DNA from: REEB95 sp035934235
GTDB taxonomy: Bacteria > Pseudomonadota > Alphaproteobacteria > ATCC43930 > CGMCC-115725
Length of the DNA: 26,368 nt
Assembly (NCBI GenBank): GCA_035934235.1
Contig: DASYYB010000007.1
Location: 1-26,368 of the forward strand
Direction: 5' to 3'
Under the pieces are notes generated by a model. That model saw nothing but the letters and a program-made list of their open reading frames with translations. It had not been told where the DNA came from and did not search any database. The position numbers and the translations under genes are program-made. The first letter of the stretch is position 1, and the number at the start of each line of letters is the position of its first letter. Positions 1 to 6,982 of the stretch are shown here, piece by piece.

Positions 1-420
1 GCGCTTGGTGGTATAGCCCCACAGGCTCATCGCCAGGAAGGTGACGGCGGTGATGAAGAACATCTGCGCGATGCTGGTGTAGGTGTAGACGAGGAAGATC
101 GTCGACATCGACAGGCCCATCACCGCGGCATAGCCCCAGAAGGTCGCCTGTGCGGCGCCGAGGCTCATGCGCTGGATGCCGAAGCTCAACACCAACACGA
201 AGCCGAGCGGCGCGAAGATCAGCAAGTACATCAGCGGCGAATGCTGTTGCGCGAGTTGGGCCACCAAGCCCTGCGAGAACCACGCGACGAGGCCGGTGAC
301 GGCGAGCGCGCCGCCCATGTAGTTGTAGACGCGCAGCATGTAGCTGCGCAGGCCCTGGTCGATGCCGACCTGTGGGATTGCCGTCCGCGCGGCAAAACGG
401 TTGCCGGTATCGAATGACAT
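1..420 (-). CDS. Bax inhibitor-1/YccA family membrane protein (C-terminal part beyond the window)
   Basis: The reverse strand from an ATG at 420 reads open to the window edge, giving the first 140 residues of a multi-pass membrane protein. The N-terminus (MSFDTGNRFAARTAIPQVG) is followed by LRSYMLRVYNYMGGALAVTG, a block typical of bacterial Bax-inhibitor-1 proteins. Several hydrophobic helices follow, roughly at residues 35-55, 62-80, 95-112 and 117-135. The family comprises six- or seven-helix inner-membrane proteins (YbhL, YccA) linked to calcium leak or to regulation of FtsH proteolysis; the exact role here is unknown. The start is supported by GAGG a few bases upstream. The gene faces away from thpR, so its promoter must lie in the 421-684 gap. 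Confidence 0.88.
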   Translation of the reverse strand, partial: MSFDTGNRFAARTAIPQVGIDQGLRSYMLRVYNYMGGALAVTGLVAWFSQGLVAQLAQQHSPLMYLLIFAPLGFVLVLSFGIQRMSLGAAQATFWGYAAVMGLSMSTIFLVYTYTSIAQMFFITAVTFLAMSLWGYTTKR

Positions 421-455
421 TGGAACCTCTCTAAGCCGGAGTGGCTTCGGCGCTG

Positions 456-483
456 ATATTGGCACAGGTCGCCGGCAATTCAA
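456..483 (-). promoter_or_regulatory. Possible sigma-70 promoter for the Bax-inhibitor-1 gene
   Basis: On the minus strand TTGAAT (478-483) and CAATAT (456-461) are separated by 16 bases and lie about 36 bases upstream of the ATG at 420. Both hexamers match the consensus only partly, so this is a candidate by position and spacing. I see nothing else definite between 421 and 684. Confidence 0.3.
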
Positions 484-684
484 TGACCGAGTAAGCCCTT
501 GGCGCCGGACCTAAATTTCCTGTTATCGGCGGCCCGCCCGGCGGCGGTTGACCGTATCCACCGCGGCCGCCAAATTCGCGGCCAGTTTGGTCGACAAAGT
601 CGAAACCCATGAGCCAGCACGCAAATTCGTCTCTCAAACCCATCGCGTGGAACGTCGCGCGGCGGCGTCCGCCCGGCGGTTGAG

Positions 685-1209
685 ATGCTGCGGCTGTTCG
701 TCGGCATCGCCTTACCGCCTGCGCTCAAGCTGGATCTGTCGCGGCTTGCCGGCGGCCTGCCGAATGCGCGCTGGGTCGATCCCGGCAACTATCACGTCAC
801 ACTGCGCTTCATCGGCGAGGTCGACGAAGGCGCGGCGAGCGACATCGACGCGGCCCTGTCGGGTGTTCGCGCCAGACGCTTCGCGCTGACGCTCGCCAGT
901 GTCGGCTCGTTCAACGCGCGCAATCTGTTCGTCGGCATCGAGCGCAATCCGGATCTCGTCCATCTCCAGGAAAAAGTCGAAAGCGCGGTCGCGCGCAGCG
1001 GCATCGAGCCGGAGAGCCGTCGCTTCGCGCCGCACGTGACACTGGCGCGGCTCAAGGGCAAGCCGGACATACGGCTCGGCCATTATCTCGCCGAGCACGC
1101 GCTGTTCCGCGCGGCGCCGTTCGACGTCGGGCAATTCCAACTCGTCGCGAGCTATCTCACGAAAAGCGGTTCGATCTACGAGGATCAGGCGGAATACGCG
1201 CTGGCGTAG
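685..1209 (+). CDS. thpR: RNA 2',3'-cyclic phosphodiesterase (2'-5' RNA ligase family)
   Basis: This 174-residue protein is a 2H phosphoesterase of the ThpR/LigT family, which hydrolyses 2',3'-cyclic phosphate ends of RNA and was first described as a 2'-5' tRNA-half ligase. It carries the two diagnostic HxTL motifs, HVTL at residues 37-40 and HVTL at 117-120, about 80 residues apart as expected. The N-terminal MLRLFVGIALP strand and the LARLKG strand after the second motif are also typical, and the length is normal for the family. Its nearest plus-strand neighbour is far away, so it is probably monocistronic. Its stop codon lies inside the first copy of a 24-bp direct repeat (1203-1261). Confidence 0.93.
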   Translation: MLRLFVGIALPPALKLDLSRLAGGLPNARWVDPGNYHVTLRFIGEVDEGAASDIDAALSGVRARRFALTLASVGSFNARNLFVGIERNPDLVHLQEKVESAVARSGIEPESRRFAPHVTLARLKGKPDIRLGHYLAEHALFRAAPFDVGQFQLVASYLTKSGSIYEDQAEYALA

Positions 1210-1261
1210 CGCGTCAAGCGCGAAGCCAAATTGGCAGGGCGTAGCGCGTCAGGCGCGAAGC
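1203..1261. repeat. Pair of 24-bp direct repeats, each an imperfect dyad
   Basis: Positions 1203-1226 and 1238-1261 are the same 24-bp word with one A/G mismatch, 35 bp apart; the core is TAGCGCGTCARGCGCGAAGC. Each copy is itself a dyad (GCxTxGCGC pairing with GCGCxAxGC) that could form a small hairpin. The first copy supplies the stop codon of thpR. It may belong to a dispersed repeat family of this genome. The rest of the gap to 1503 shows no gene, only a short palindrome CGGCAATTTGCCG at 1466-1478. Confidence 0.6.
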
Positions 1262-1503
1262 TGAATCGAAGAATGCGGCTGAAAAGCTGGTCGCGGCCGG
1301 GGCGATTGAGGGGGAATCGCCGCCGACCGCGACCTTCGCGCGCGACAACCGGCAAATACCAAAATTCATGAGCGGATCGTCAGGCCATCACCGGCGAGCC
1401 CAATCCACGCGCCGACGATGTTAGCCGATGGCGCTTAATCAACTGTGAAATCGCGACGTAACCGCCGGCAATTTGCCGTCAATTTGAGGCAATTCCGCCG
1501 TGC

Positions 1504-2016
1504 TTATTCGGCGGCGGTCTGCCAGCCGCGCAAACGCTGGCGCAGGATGGTTTCCCGGTGGTCGGCGGCGGGCTGATAGAACTGGTCGAACTCGCGGAAG
1601 GCGCGCGGCCAATCCTCGGCGCGGGCGCGTTCGGCGTCGACCTCGAAACTGTCGAAGCCGCAACGCACCATGAAGAGCAATTGGTCACGCAACACGTTGC
1701 CGCCGGCGCGCAGCTCGCCTTTGAAGCCGAAGCGCCCGCGCAACAGCCGCGCCTGCGAATAGGCGCGGCCATCGATGAAGCGCGGGAAATTCAGGACGAT
1801 GAGCGCGAAGCGCGTTGCGGCCGGACCGAACGAAGCCGGCGGCACGTCGTTGGGCAGCCGCAAGCCGAGTGGCCCGGTGCGATCCGACCAGTGCTCCGGC
1901 TCCGCTTGCCAGCGCTTGAACGAGATGGTGACGGCTTCGTCGCCCACCGGCGTCTCGTCGTCAGCCAGGTGGCGCCATGGATCGGCGCGGAAGCCGCCGT
2001 TCCTATCGAGCAACAT
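1504..2016 (-). CDS. DUF934 protein, sulfite/sulfate assimilation accessory
   Basis: A 170-residue protein of the DUF934 family, often annotated as an oxidoreductase found with sulfite reductase genes. The best family signature is the stretch VLRDQLLFMVRCGFDSFEV near residues 108-126, and the preceding NFPRFIDGRAYSQARLLR block is also conserved. The biochemical role of the family is not established; its constant association with cysI or cysH argues for a part in assimilatory sulfite reduction. The ATG at 2016 has an excellent AAGGAGG ribosome binding site and overlaps the end of cysI by 14 bases, so translation is probably coupled. It is the last gene of the minus-strand operon; no clear intrinsic terminator follows. 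Confidence 0.88.
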   Translation of the reverse strand: MLLDRNGGFRADPWRHLADDETPVGDEAVTISFKRWQAEPEHWSDRTGPLGLRLPNDVPPASFGPAATRFALIVLNFPRFIDGRAYSQARLLRGRFGFKGELRAGGNVLRDQLLFMVRCGFDSFEVDAERARAEDWPRAFREFDQFYQPAADHRETILRQRLRGWQTAAE

Positions 2017-3658
2017 AAAGAGCCTCCTTGAACGGCGCCACGCCGACGCGGCGATAGGTGTCGGGGAATTGTTCGCCTGGGCGCCGGAGCTGGAGATAGA
2101 TATCGATCAACCGGTCGACCGTCGCGGTGACCTCGTGCGCCGCCACCGCCGGTCCGACGATACCGCCCAAGGCCGCCTGGGCGTTGTCGCTGCCGCCGAC
2201 GGTGATCTGGTAGGACTCGGCGCCGTTCTTTTCGAGCCCGAGGATGCCGATGTGGCCGACATGGTGATGGCCGCAAGCGTTGATGCAACCCGAGATCTTG
2301 ATTTGCAGCGGCCCGATCTCCTCCTCGCGCTTGGCAAGATTGGTCGCCAGCGCTTGCGAGATCGGGATCGAGCGCGCCGTCGCCAGGCTGCAATAGTCCA
2401 TGCCGGGGCAGCAGATGATGTCGCTGGCCAGGCCGATATTCGGCGTCGCCAGGTCGGCCGCGCCGAGCCGCAGCCACAGGTCGTAGAGCGCGGCCTTGCG
2501 CACGTGCGGCAGGACCATGTTCTGGTCGTGCGTTATGCGGATCTCGCCAAAACTCAATTTGTCGGCGAGCTCGGCCAGCAGTTCCATCTGGCTGGCGCTG
2601 CAATCGCCGGTCACTTTGCCGGGCTGCTTGAGCGACACCACGACGATGGCGTGGCCCGCCGCCTTGTGCGGCTTGACGTTGTATTTCACCCAGCGCGCGA
2701 AATCGGGCTCGGCGGCGAGCGCCTGGTTCAGTTCGGCTTCGTCGCCGCTGGCGTCGGGATAGGACGGCGCCGCGAACTGCGCCTGCATGGCCGCGACCAC
2801 CGCGTCCGGCAGGTCGAGTTCTTCGCGCTCGACGCCCATGGCGGCATACTCGGCCTCGACTTCCTGGCGATATTTCTCGATGCCGAGCGACTGCACCAGG
2901 ATCTTGACGCGCGACTTGAACAGGTTGTCGCGCCGGCCGTACTGGTTGTAGACGCGCAGGCAGGCGGTGATATAGGCGAGCACTTCCCGCCGCGGGACGA
3001 AGTCGCGCACCGTCTGCGCCAGGATCGGCGTGCGGCCGAGCCCGCCGCCCACCAGCACCTCGAAGCCCAACTCGCCCTTGTCGTTGCGGCGCAGATTGAG
3101 GCCGAGATCGTGGATCTTTACCGCCGCGCGGTCGTCGGGCGCGGCGTTGAGGACGATCTTGAACTTGCGCGGCAGGAACGAGAATTCGGGATGCAGCGCC
3201 GACCATTGCCGCACGATCTCGCCGTATGGGCGCGGATCTTCGATCTCGTCGGCCGCGGCGCCGGCGAAGGCGTCGGTGGTGATGTTGCGGAAGGAGTTGC
3301 CGCTGGTCTGGATGCCGTGGAGTTGCACGGTGGCGAGATGCGCCAGGATGTCCGGCGTGTCTTCGAGCTTGATCCAGTGGTACTGGATGTTCTGACGCGT
3401 GGTGAAATGGCCGTAACCTTTGTCCCACCGCCGCGCCACATACGCCAGGCCGCGCAGCTGCGTACTCGATAGCGTGCCGTATGGAATCGAGATGCGCAGC
3501 ATGTAGGCGTGCAGCTGGAGATAAAGGCCGTTCATCAGCCGCAGGCTGCGGAACTCGTCCTCGCTCAGCTGGCCGGCCAGCCGCCGGCGCACCTGGTCGC
3601 GATATTGCGCGACGCGTTCCTCGAGGAATTTCCGGTCGAATTCGTCGTAACGATACAA
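2003..3658 (-). CDS. cysI: Assimilatory sulfite reductase, siroheme hemoprotein (nitrite/sulfite reductase family)
   Basis: This 551-residue protein reduces sulfite to sulfide with six electrons at a siroheme-[4Fe-4S] centre. It has the two duplicated ferredoxin-like half domains (LRLMNGLYLQLHAYMLRI and GYGHFTTRQNIQYHW in the first) and the cluster and siroheme ligands C417-x5-C423 (CPGMDYC) and C458-x3-C462 (CINAC) followed by GHHHVGHIGILG. The start codon is TTG at 3658, behind GGAAGGG; MYRYDEFD is the usual N-terminus for these alphaproteobacterial proteins, so TTG is preferred over any internal ATG. Genes for siroheme synthesis and DUF2849 precede it and DUF934 follows. A nitrite reductase function is less likely because no nirD, transporter or nitrate genes are nearby. 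Confidence 0.94.
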   Translation of the reverse strand: MYRYDEFDRKFLEERVAQYRDQVRRRLAGQLSEDEFRSLRLMNGLYLQLHAYMLRISIPYGTLSSTQLRGLAYVARRWDKGYGHFTTRQNIQYHWIKLEDTPDILAHLATVQLHGIQTSGNSFRNITTDAFAGAAADEIEDPRPYGEIVRQWSALHPEFSFLPRKFKIVLNAAPDDRAAVKIHDLGLNLRRNDKGELGFEVLVGGGLGRTPILAQTVRDFVPRREVLAYITACLRVYNQYGRRDNLFKSRVKILVQSLGIEKYRQEVEAEYAAMGVEREELDLPDAVVAAMQAQFAAPSYPDASGDEAELNQALAAEPDFARWVKYNVKPHKAAGHAIVVVSLKQPGKVTGDCSASQMELLAELADKLSFGEIRITHDQNMVLPHVRKAALYDLWLRLGAADLATPNIGLASDIICCPGMDYCSLATARSIPISQALATNLAKREEEIGPLQIKISGCINACGHHHVGHIGILGLEKNGAESYQITVGGSDNAQAALGGIVGPAVAAHEVTATVDRLIDIYLQLRRPGEQFPDTYRRVGVAPFKEALYVAR

Positions 3659-3698
3659 GGCCGATACCCTTCCGCTGCTGTACTCGTCCGCGCCGCCG

Positions 3699-3986
3699 TC
3701 AACCGCCCGAATAGGCGATCGTCGGGCCGCCGGCGCGAATGCGCTCGCGCAAGGTCACCGGCACGACGCGGTCGCCGTCGCGCGCGGCTTCGATCAAGGT
3801 CGGGGCGACCGCCGGATGGGGCGGCGGCCCGGCTTGCGCTTCCGCCAGCAAGGCCGCGCCGTCCCGTTCCTCGACCAGTCGCGCTTCGGCGATCGTCGGC
3901 GTCCAGGCGCCGGCGCCGGCGAAATAGATCACCGTGCCGTCGCGCAGACGGTTGCCGGTCACCAGCTTGAACACTGGATCGCCCAC
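3699..3986 (-). CDS. DUF2849 domain protein of the sulfite reductase operon
   Basis: A 95-residue protein starting at a GTG (3986) that stands four bases after a GGAGG ribosome binding site. The frame is open much further upstream, but that part is only the shadow of the peroxiredoxin gene. The conserved parts are TGNRLRDGTVIYF near the N-terminus, the middle LVEERDGAALLAEA and the C-terminal VVPVTLRERIRAGGPTI, which match the DUF2849 family. Such proteins are small, soluble and nearly always next to alphaproteobacterial cysI; their function is unknown. It begins 8 bases after the peroxiredoxin stop, and the cysI start lies 40 bases downstream of its own stop. Confidence 0.85.
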   Translation of the reverse strand: MGDPVFKLVTGNRLRDGTVIYFAGAGAWTPTIAEARLVEERDGAALLAEAQAGPPPHPAVAPTLIEAARDGDRVVPVTLRERIRAGGPTIAYSGG

Positions 3987-3994
3987 ACTGCCTC

Positions 3995-4654
3995 CTAGCC
4001 GCGCGGCTGCGCCGTCGTGCGCAGATAGGGCTTCACCTTCTTGAAGCCTGGGAAGATCTTCGCCGCCTCGTCGTCGGAAACCGCCGAGGTGATGATCACG
4101 TCCCCGCCCTGTTTCCAGTTGGCCGGCGTCGCCACCCGATGCTTGGCGGTGAGTTGCAGCGAATCGATCACCCGTACGACCTCGTCGAAATTGCGGCCGG
4201 TCGCCATCGGATAGACCAGGATCAGCTTGATCTTCTTGTCGGGGCCGATGACGAAGACGTTGCGTACCGTCTGATTGTCCGCCGGCGTGCGCTTGCTGGC
4301 CTCGCCCGAGGCTTCGGCCGGAAGCATGCCGTAGAGCTTCGCCACCTTGAAATCGCTGTCGCCGATGATCGGATAGTTCGGCGCTTGGCCTTGCGTCTCT
4401 TTGATGTCGCTGGCCCAACGCTGATGGTCGTCGACGGAGTCGACCGACAAGCCGATGATTTTGACGTTGCGCTTGTCGAACTCGGGCTTGAGCCGCGCCA
4501 TCGTGCCGAGCTCGGTGGTGCAGACCGGCGTGAAGTCCTTGGGGTGCGAGAACAGCACGGCCCACGAATTGCCGATCCAATCGTGGAACTTGAGCTTGCC
4601 CTCGGTCGTCTGGGCCTCGAAATCCGGCGCGGTATCGCCAATTCTCAATGACAT
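3995..4654 (-). CDS. 1-Cys peroxiredoxin (Prx6/AhpC-TSA family)
   Basis: A 219-residue thiol peroxidase that reduces hydrogen peroxide and organic hydroperoxides. The peroxidatic cysteine is C45 in FTPVCTTELG, and the C-terminal domain with VATPANWKQGGDVII is the hallmark of the Prx6 subgroup. No other cysteine occurs in the protein, which fits the 1-Cys mechanism needing an external thiol. The ATG at 4654 has a clear GGAGG five bases upstream. It lies 23 bases after the siroheme-synthase-like gene and 8 bases before DUF2849, so it appears to be a true member of the sulfite operon, an uncommon insertion. A link between sulfur supply and peroxide defence is an inference from position. Confidence 0.93.
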   Translation of the reverse strand: MSLRIGDTAPDFEAQTTEGKLKFHDWIGNSWAVLFSHPKDFTPVCTTELGTMARLKPEFDKRNVKIIGLSVDSVDDHQRWASDIKETQGQAPNYPIIGDSDFKVAKLYGMLPAEASGEASKRTPADNQTVRNVFVIGPDKKIKLILVYPMATGRNFDEVVRVIDSLQLTAKHRVATPANWKQGGDVIITSAVSDDEAAKIFPGFKKVKPYLRTTAQPRG

Positions 4655-4677
4655 AGATGCCTCCTTGCGGGCGCGTT

Positions 4678-5313
4678 TCAGCGTTGGTGGATGCGGCGGC
4701 CGGCCAAATCGTCGACGGCGCCGCTCGGATAGTGTGACTCGAAATCGGTGTCAAACGCGAGCCAGCCGCAGGCCGCGAGCCAGTCCGCGGTCCATTGCCG
4801 CACGGCCGCCGAATCGAGACCGGCCGCGCGCCAGCGTTCGCGCTGCGCGCTGATTTCGTTCAGCCGCGCCGACCATTCAGACCCGATGAGGCGGCCGAGC
4901 GCGCGCTTGATCTCGGATGCGAGACCGGGCGAACGGCCGGCCGTGGAGACCGCGATCGTCAGATCGCCGCGATGGAGCACGGCTGGCATCTGCACGTCGG
5001 ACTGCTTGGGTGCATCCTCGACATGAACGATGGCGCCGGCGGCGCGGGCATGCGCCGCGATCACAGCGGCCACGGCAGGCGCGAGGCCGGCGATGAAGGC
5101 GATCTGGATGTCGGCAAGCTCGTTAGCCCGCGGCAGGCGCCGGACCAGCCGTCGCCCGGCCAAAGTCGCGAGGGCGATGCTTGCTTCGGGCGCATAGACC
5201 GTCAGCGCCGACGCGCCGGCCGCATCCAGCCGCTTGAGCCGCTGAGATGCAGCCCGGCCGGCGCCAATGAGCGCCAGCCGAAGGCGGGATAGATCGAGTG
5301 TCATAGGCAACAT
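4678..5313 (-). CDS. cysG: Siroheme synthase N-terminal domain protein (precorrin-2 dehydrogenase/sirohydrochlorin ferrochelatase)
   Basis: A 211-residue stand-alone version of the N-terminal half of CysG (Met8-like), expected to oxidise precorrin-2 with NAD and insert iron to make the siroheme used by the sulfite reductase of the same operon. Visible parts are the NAD-binding GAGRAASQRLKRL near the N-terminus and the conserved block MPAVLHRGDLTIAVSTAGRS followed by LASEIKRALGRLIG. The methyltransferase half (SUMT) is absent and must be encoded elsewhere. The first ATG (5313) is preferred because GAGG lies about ten bases upstream, whereas the second ATG, three codons later, has none. It is the first gene of the sulfite operon. 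The N-terminus is more divergent than usual for this family, so enzymatic completeness is less certain than family membership. Confidence 0.85.
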   Translation of the reverse strand: MLPMTLDLSRLRLALIGAGRAASQRLKRLDAAGASALTVYAPEASIALATLAGRRLVRRLPRANELADIQIAFIAGLAPAVAAVIAAHARAAGAIVHVEDAPKQSDVQMPAVLHRGDLTIAVSTAGRSPGLASEIKRALGRLIGSEWSARLNEISAQRERWRAAGLDSAAVRQWTADWLAACGWLAFDTDFESHYPSGAVDDLAGRRIHQR

Positions 5314-5396
5314 GCAGCGAAAACCTCGCGCAACAACGCCTTAAACCGGAACGCCTTCGGGGCGGTCCACCGGACTAAACCGCAAAGGCGTGTGTA

Positions 5397-5425
5397 TTTA
5401 TAGCCTATTTCACTGTCAGTGATAA
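5397..5425 (-). promoter_or_regulatory. Promoter and palindromic operator of the sulfite assimilation operon
   Basis: Reading the minus strand, TTATCA (5420-5425) and TATAAA (5397-5402) are exactly 17 bases apart, a good sigma-70 arrangement about 85 bases upstream of the first gene. A perfect inverted repeat TCACTG-T-CAGTGA (5410-5422) overlaps the -35 box and spacer, the place expected for a repressor or activator site. The 10-bp word TATTTATAGC occurs at 5395-5404 and again at 5447-5456, and a second palindrome TATAT-CGA-ATATA lies at 5431-5443. The region is strongly AT-rich compared with its surroundings. Confidence 0.55.
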
Positions 5426-5504
5426 GAGAATATATCGAATATACACTATTTATAGCGTTAAACTTGCAGAATCATGCGGCGGGCGGCCTGACCAGCGACT
5501 CTGC

Positions 5505-5825
5505 TCAATGGGTCGGGGGTGGTGTTGTCGGGGGATGAAGGGTGATGTGCTGACGCGCCAGATCGTCGACCACCTGTTTGGCAGCGGCGTTGCCGCTCTG
5601 CGCCAGCGCGGCGGTATCGTTGGCCAGCGCGTTGATCTGGTCGCGCAGCTTGAGCGTGCTTTCAAGCGGCGCCTGCTGGTTCAGCAGGATGGTCGAATAA
5701 TTGAGGCGCTCGCGCACCAGCTGCACCGTCTGGAACAGCACGGCCGCGAAAAAGCCCAGCGCCAACAGCGCCATGCCGAGCTCGAGAGGTGGCTTGCGTT
5801 GGCCCGCCGGCGCCGGATCGCTCAC
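5505..5825 (-). CDS. Small single-pass membrane protein, second of a pair
   Basis: A 106-residue protein I do not recognise. It has a short basic N-terminus, one hydrophobic segment (LGMALLALGFFAAVLFQTVQ, about residues 16-35) and then a polar, probably periplasmic helical part rich in Q, N and A, ending in a proline/threonine-rich tail. The start is a GTG at 5825 that overlaps the TGA of the preceding gene (GTGA) and has GAGG upstream, so the two are translationally coupled. The layout resembles its partner: a membrane anchor, a helical stretch with N/Q-rich spacing, then a hydrophobic-polar segment. This suggests either a diverged duplication or two subunits of one complex. Confidence 0.7.
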   Translation of the reverse strand: MSDPAPAGQRKPPLELGMALLALGFFAAVLFQTVQLVRERLNYSTILLNQQAPLESTLKLRDQINALANDTAALAQSGNAAAKQVVDDLARQHITLHPPTTPPPTH

Positions 5826-6118
5826 CGTGTCCTCTTTGTCGACGCGGCACCTGACGGGCTCAGCCCGTGCCGCTGCATCATGGCGATCAACGTCTGATCA
5901 CTGGTCGCGGCCGCCGCGGCGTCGAGACTGTGCACCAGGGCTTCGCCGATTGCGTTGTATTGCGGGCCGTCGGCGATGAACTGTTGACGCGCCGCGACCT
6001 CGGCCTGGGTGCGTGCGTTGAGCAGCGCGAACACGATATTGATCGCAACCAATAGGACGCTGATTCCGGCGAGGCCGATCCCGCCCCAGGCGATCCAGCG
6101 TGTGTTGCGTTCCGTCAT
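5822..6118 (-). CDS. Small single-pass membrane protein, first of a pair
   Basis: A 98-residue protein with no family I can name. After a short polar N-terminus it has one hydrophobic segment (IAWGGIGLAGISVLLVAINIVFALL, about residues 8-32) followed by a soluble helical part, which by the positive-inside rule is probably periplasmic. The ATG is at 6118. The last bases overlap the start of the next gene by four. No signal peptidase site is evident, so it is probably membrane anchored. Its function cannot be inferred from its neighbours (sulfite operon on one side, EVE protein on the other, divergent). Confidence 0.7.
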   Translation of the reverse strand: MTERNTRWIAWGGIGLAGISVLLVAINIVFALLNARTQAEVAARQQFIADGPQYNAIGEALVHSLDAAAAATSDQTLIAMMQRHGLSPSGAASTKRTR

Positions 6119-6230
6119 CGTTCGGTACCCGTTGATCAGCAGCCCGGGAGGCCAAGCCGCAAACGGCCGCCAACTTAATGCAAAGCCGCGGCCGGGACAA
6201 ATGACCCGATTCCCGGTAGCCTCGCCGGCG

Positions 6231-6644
6231 ATGGCGCACTGGCTGCTGAAATCCGAACCGTCGGCCTATTCATGGGCAGACCTGACGCGCGACCGGCGGA
6301 CGGCGTGGACGGGGGTTCGCAATCACCAGGCGGCGAACAATTTGCGGGCGATGCGGGTGGGCGATCGTGCCTTTTTCTATCATTCCAACGAAGGGCTCGC
6401 GATCGTCGGTGCGATGGAAATCGTGCGCGAAGCCTATCCGGATCCGGACGACAAAAGCGGCCGGTTCGTCGCCGTCGATGTGGCGCCGTTCGCGGCGGCG
6501 AAGACGCCCGTGACACTGGCACAGATCAAGGCCGAGTCCCGGTTGAAATCGCTCGCCCTCGTCCGTCAGGGACGATTGTCGGTGTCGCCGGTGTCGGCGG
6601 CGGAATGGACGCTGCTGTGTCGCATGGCGGGGCTGAAAGCCTGA
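6231..6644 (+). CDS. EVE domain-containing protein (thymocyte nuclear protein 1 family)
   Basis: A 137-residue single-domain protein. It begins with MAHWLLKSEPSAYSWADL, the classic EVE N-terminus, and continues with WTGVRNHQAANNLRAMRVGD and FFYHSNEG, both family hallmarks. EVE domains are PUA-like folds that bind modified bases in DNA or RNA; the cellular role of the stand-alone bacterial proteins is not settled. The frame stays open upstream, but the ATG at 6231 is chosen because the WLLKSEP strand normally begins the protein; there is no convincing ribosome binding site. Its TGA overlaps the ATG of the Rieske gene by one base. Confidence 0.9.
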   Translation: MAHWLLKSEPSAYSWADLTRDRRTAWTGVRNHQAANNLRAMRVGDRAFFYHSNEGLAIVGAMEIVREAYPDPDDKSGRFVAVDVAPFAAAKTPVTLAQIKAESRLKSLALVRQGRLSVSPVSAAEWTLLCRMAGLKA

Positions 6645-6982
6645 TGGCGCGTCCGTTGTGCCGTGAAGCGGCCGTCGCCGAGGGCGCGGCGCGCGGCTTT
6701 GTCTTCGGCAGCGACGCGACGCGACAGGCGGTGTTCGTCGTGCGCCATGCCGGCGAGATCCGTGCCTATCGCAACGCCTGTCCGCACCAGGGCACGCCGC
6801 TCGAAATCACGCCCGATGCGTTCTTCGATGCCGAACGCCGGTTCCTGGTGTGCCGCACGCACGGGGCGCAATTCCGCCCGGCCGACGGGTTCTGCGTCGC
6901 CGGGCCGTGCGCCGGACGCAGCCTCACGCCCGCGCCGGTGCGCGTCGAAGACGGCATGCTGGTGCTGGACGAGACGGTCTAG
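6644..6982 (+). CDS. Small Rieske-type [2Fe-2S] protein
   Basis: A 112-residue protein consisting of a single Rieske domain. The cluster ligands are C46-x-H48 (CPHQG) and C70-x2-H73 (CRTHGAQF), 21 residues apart, in the order and spacing of Rieske ferredoxins and NirD-like proteins. It would act as a soluble electron carrier or as the ferredoxin part of an oxygenase or reductase, but no oxygenase is nearby. The ATG (6644) overlaps the stop of the EVE gene, so the two are probably cotranscribed. Its TAG stop shares the palindrome CTAG (6979-6982) with the stop codon of the convergent homospermidine synthase gene, leaving no room for a terminator between them. Confidence 0.9.
   Translation: MARPLCREAAVAEGAARGFVFGSDATRQAVFVVRHAGEIRAYRNACPHQGTPLEITPDAFFDAERRFLVCRTHGAQFRPADGFCVAGPCAGRSLTPAPVRVEDGMLVLDETV

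Noticed and set aside
1775..3472. A 565-codon plus-strand frame opposite cysI
   Set aside because: Shadow of cysI; no motifs, no ribosome binding site, and the cysI reading shows all siroheme and cluster ligands.
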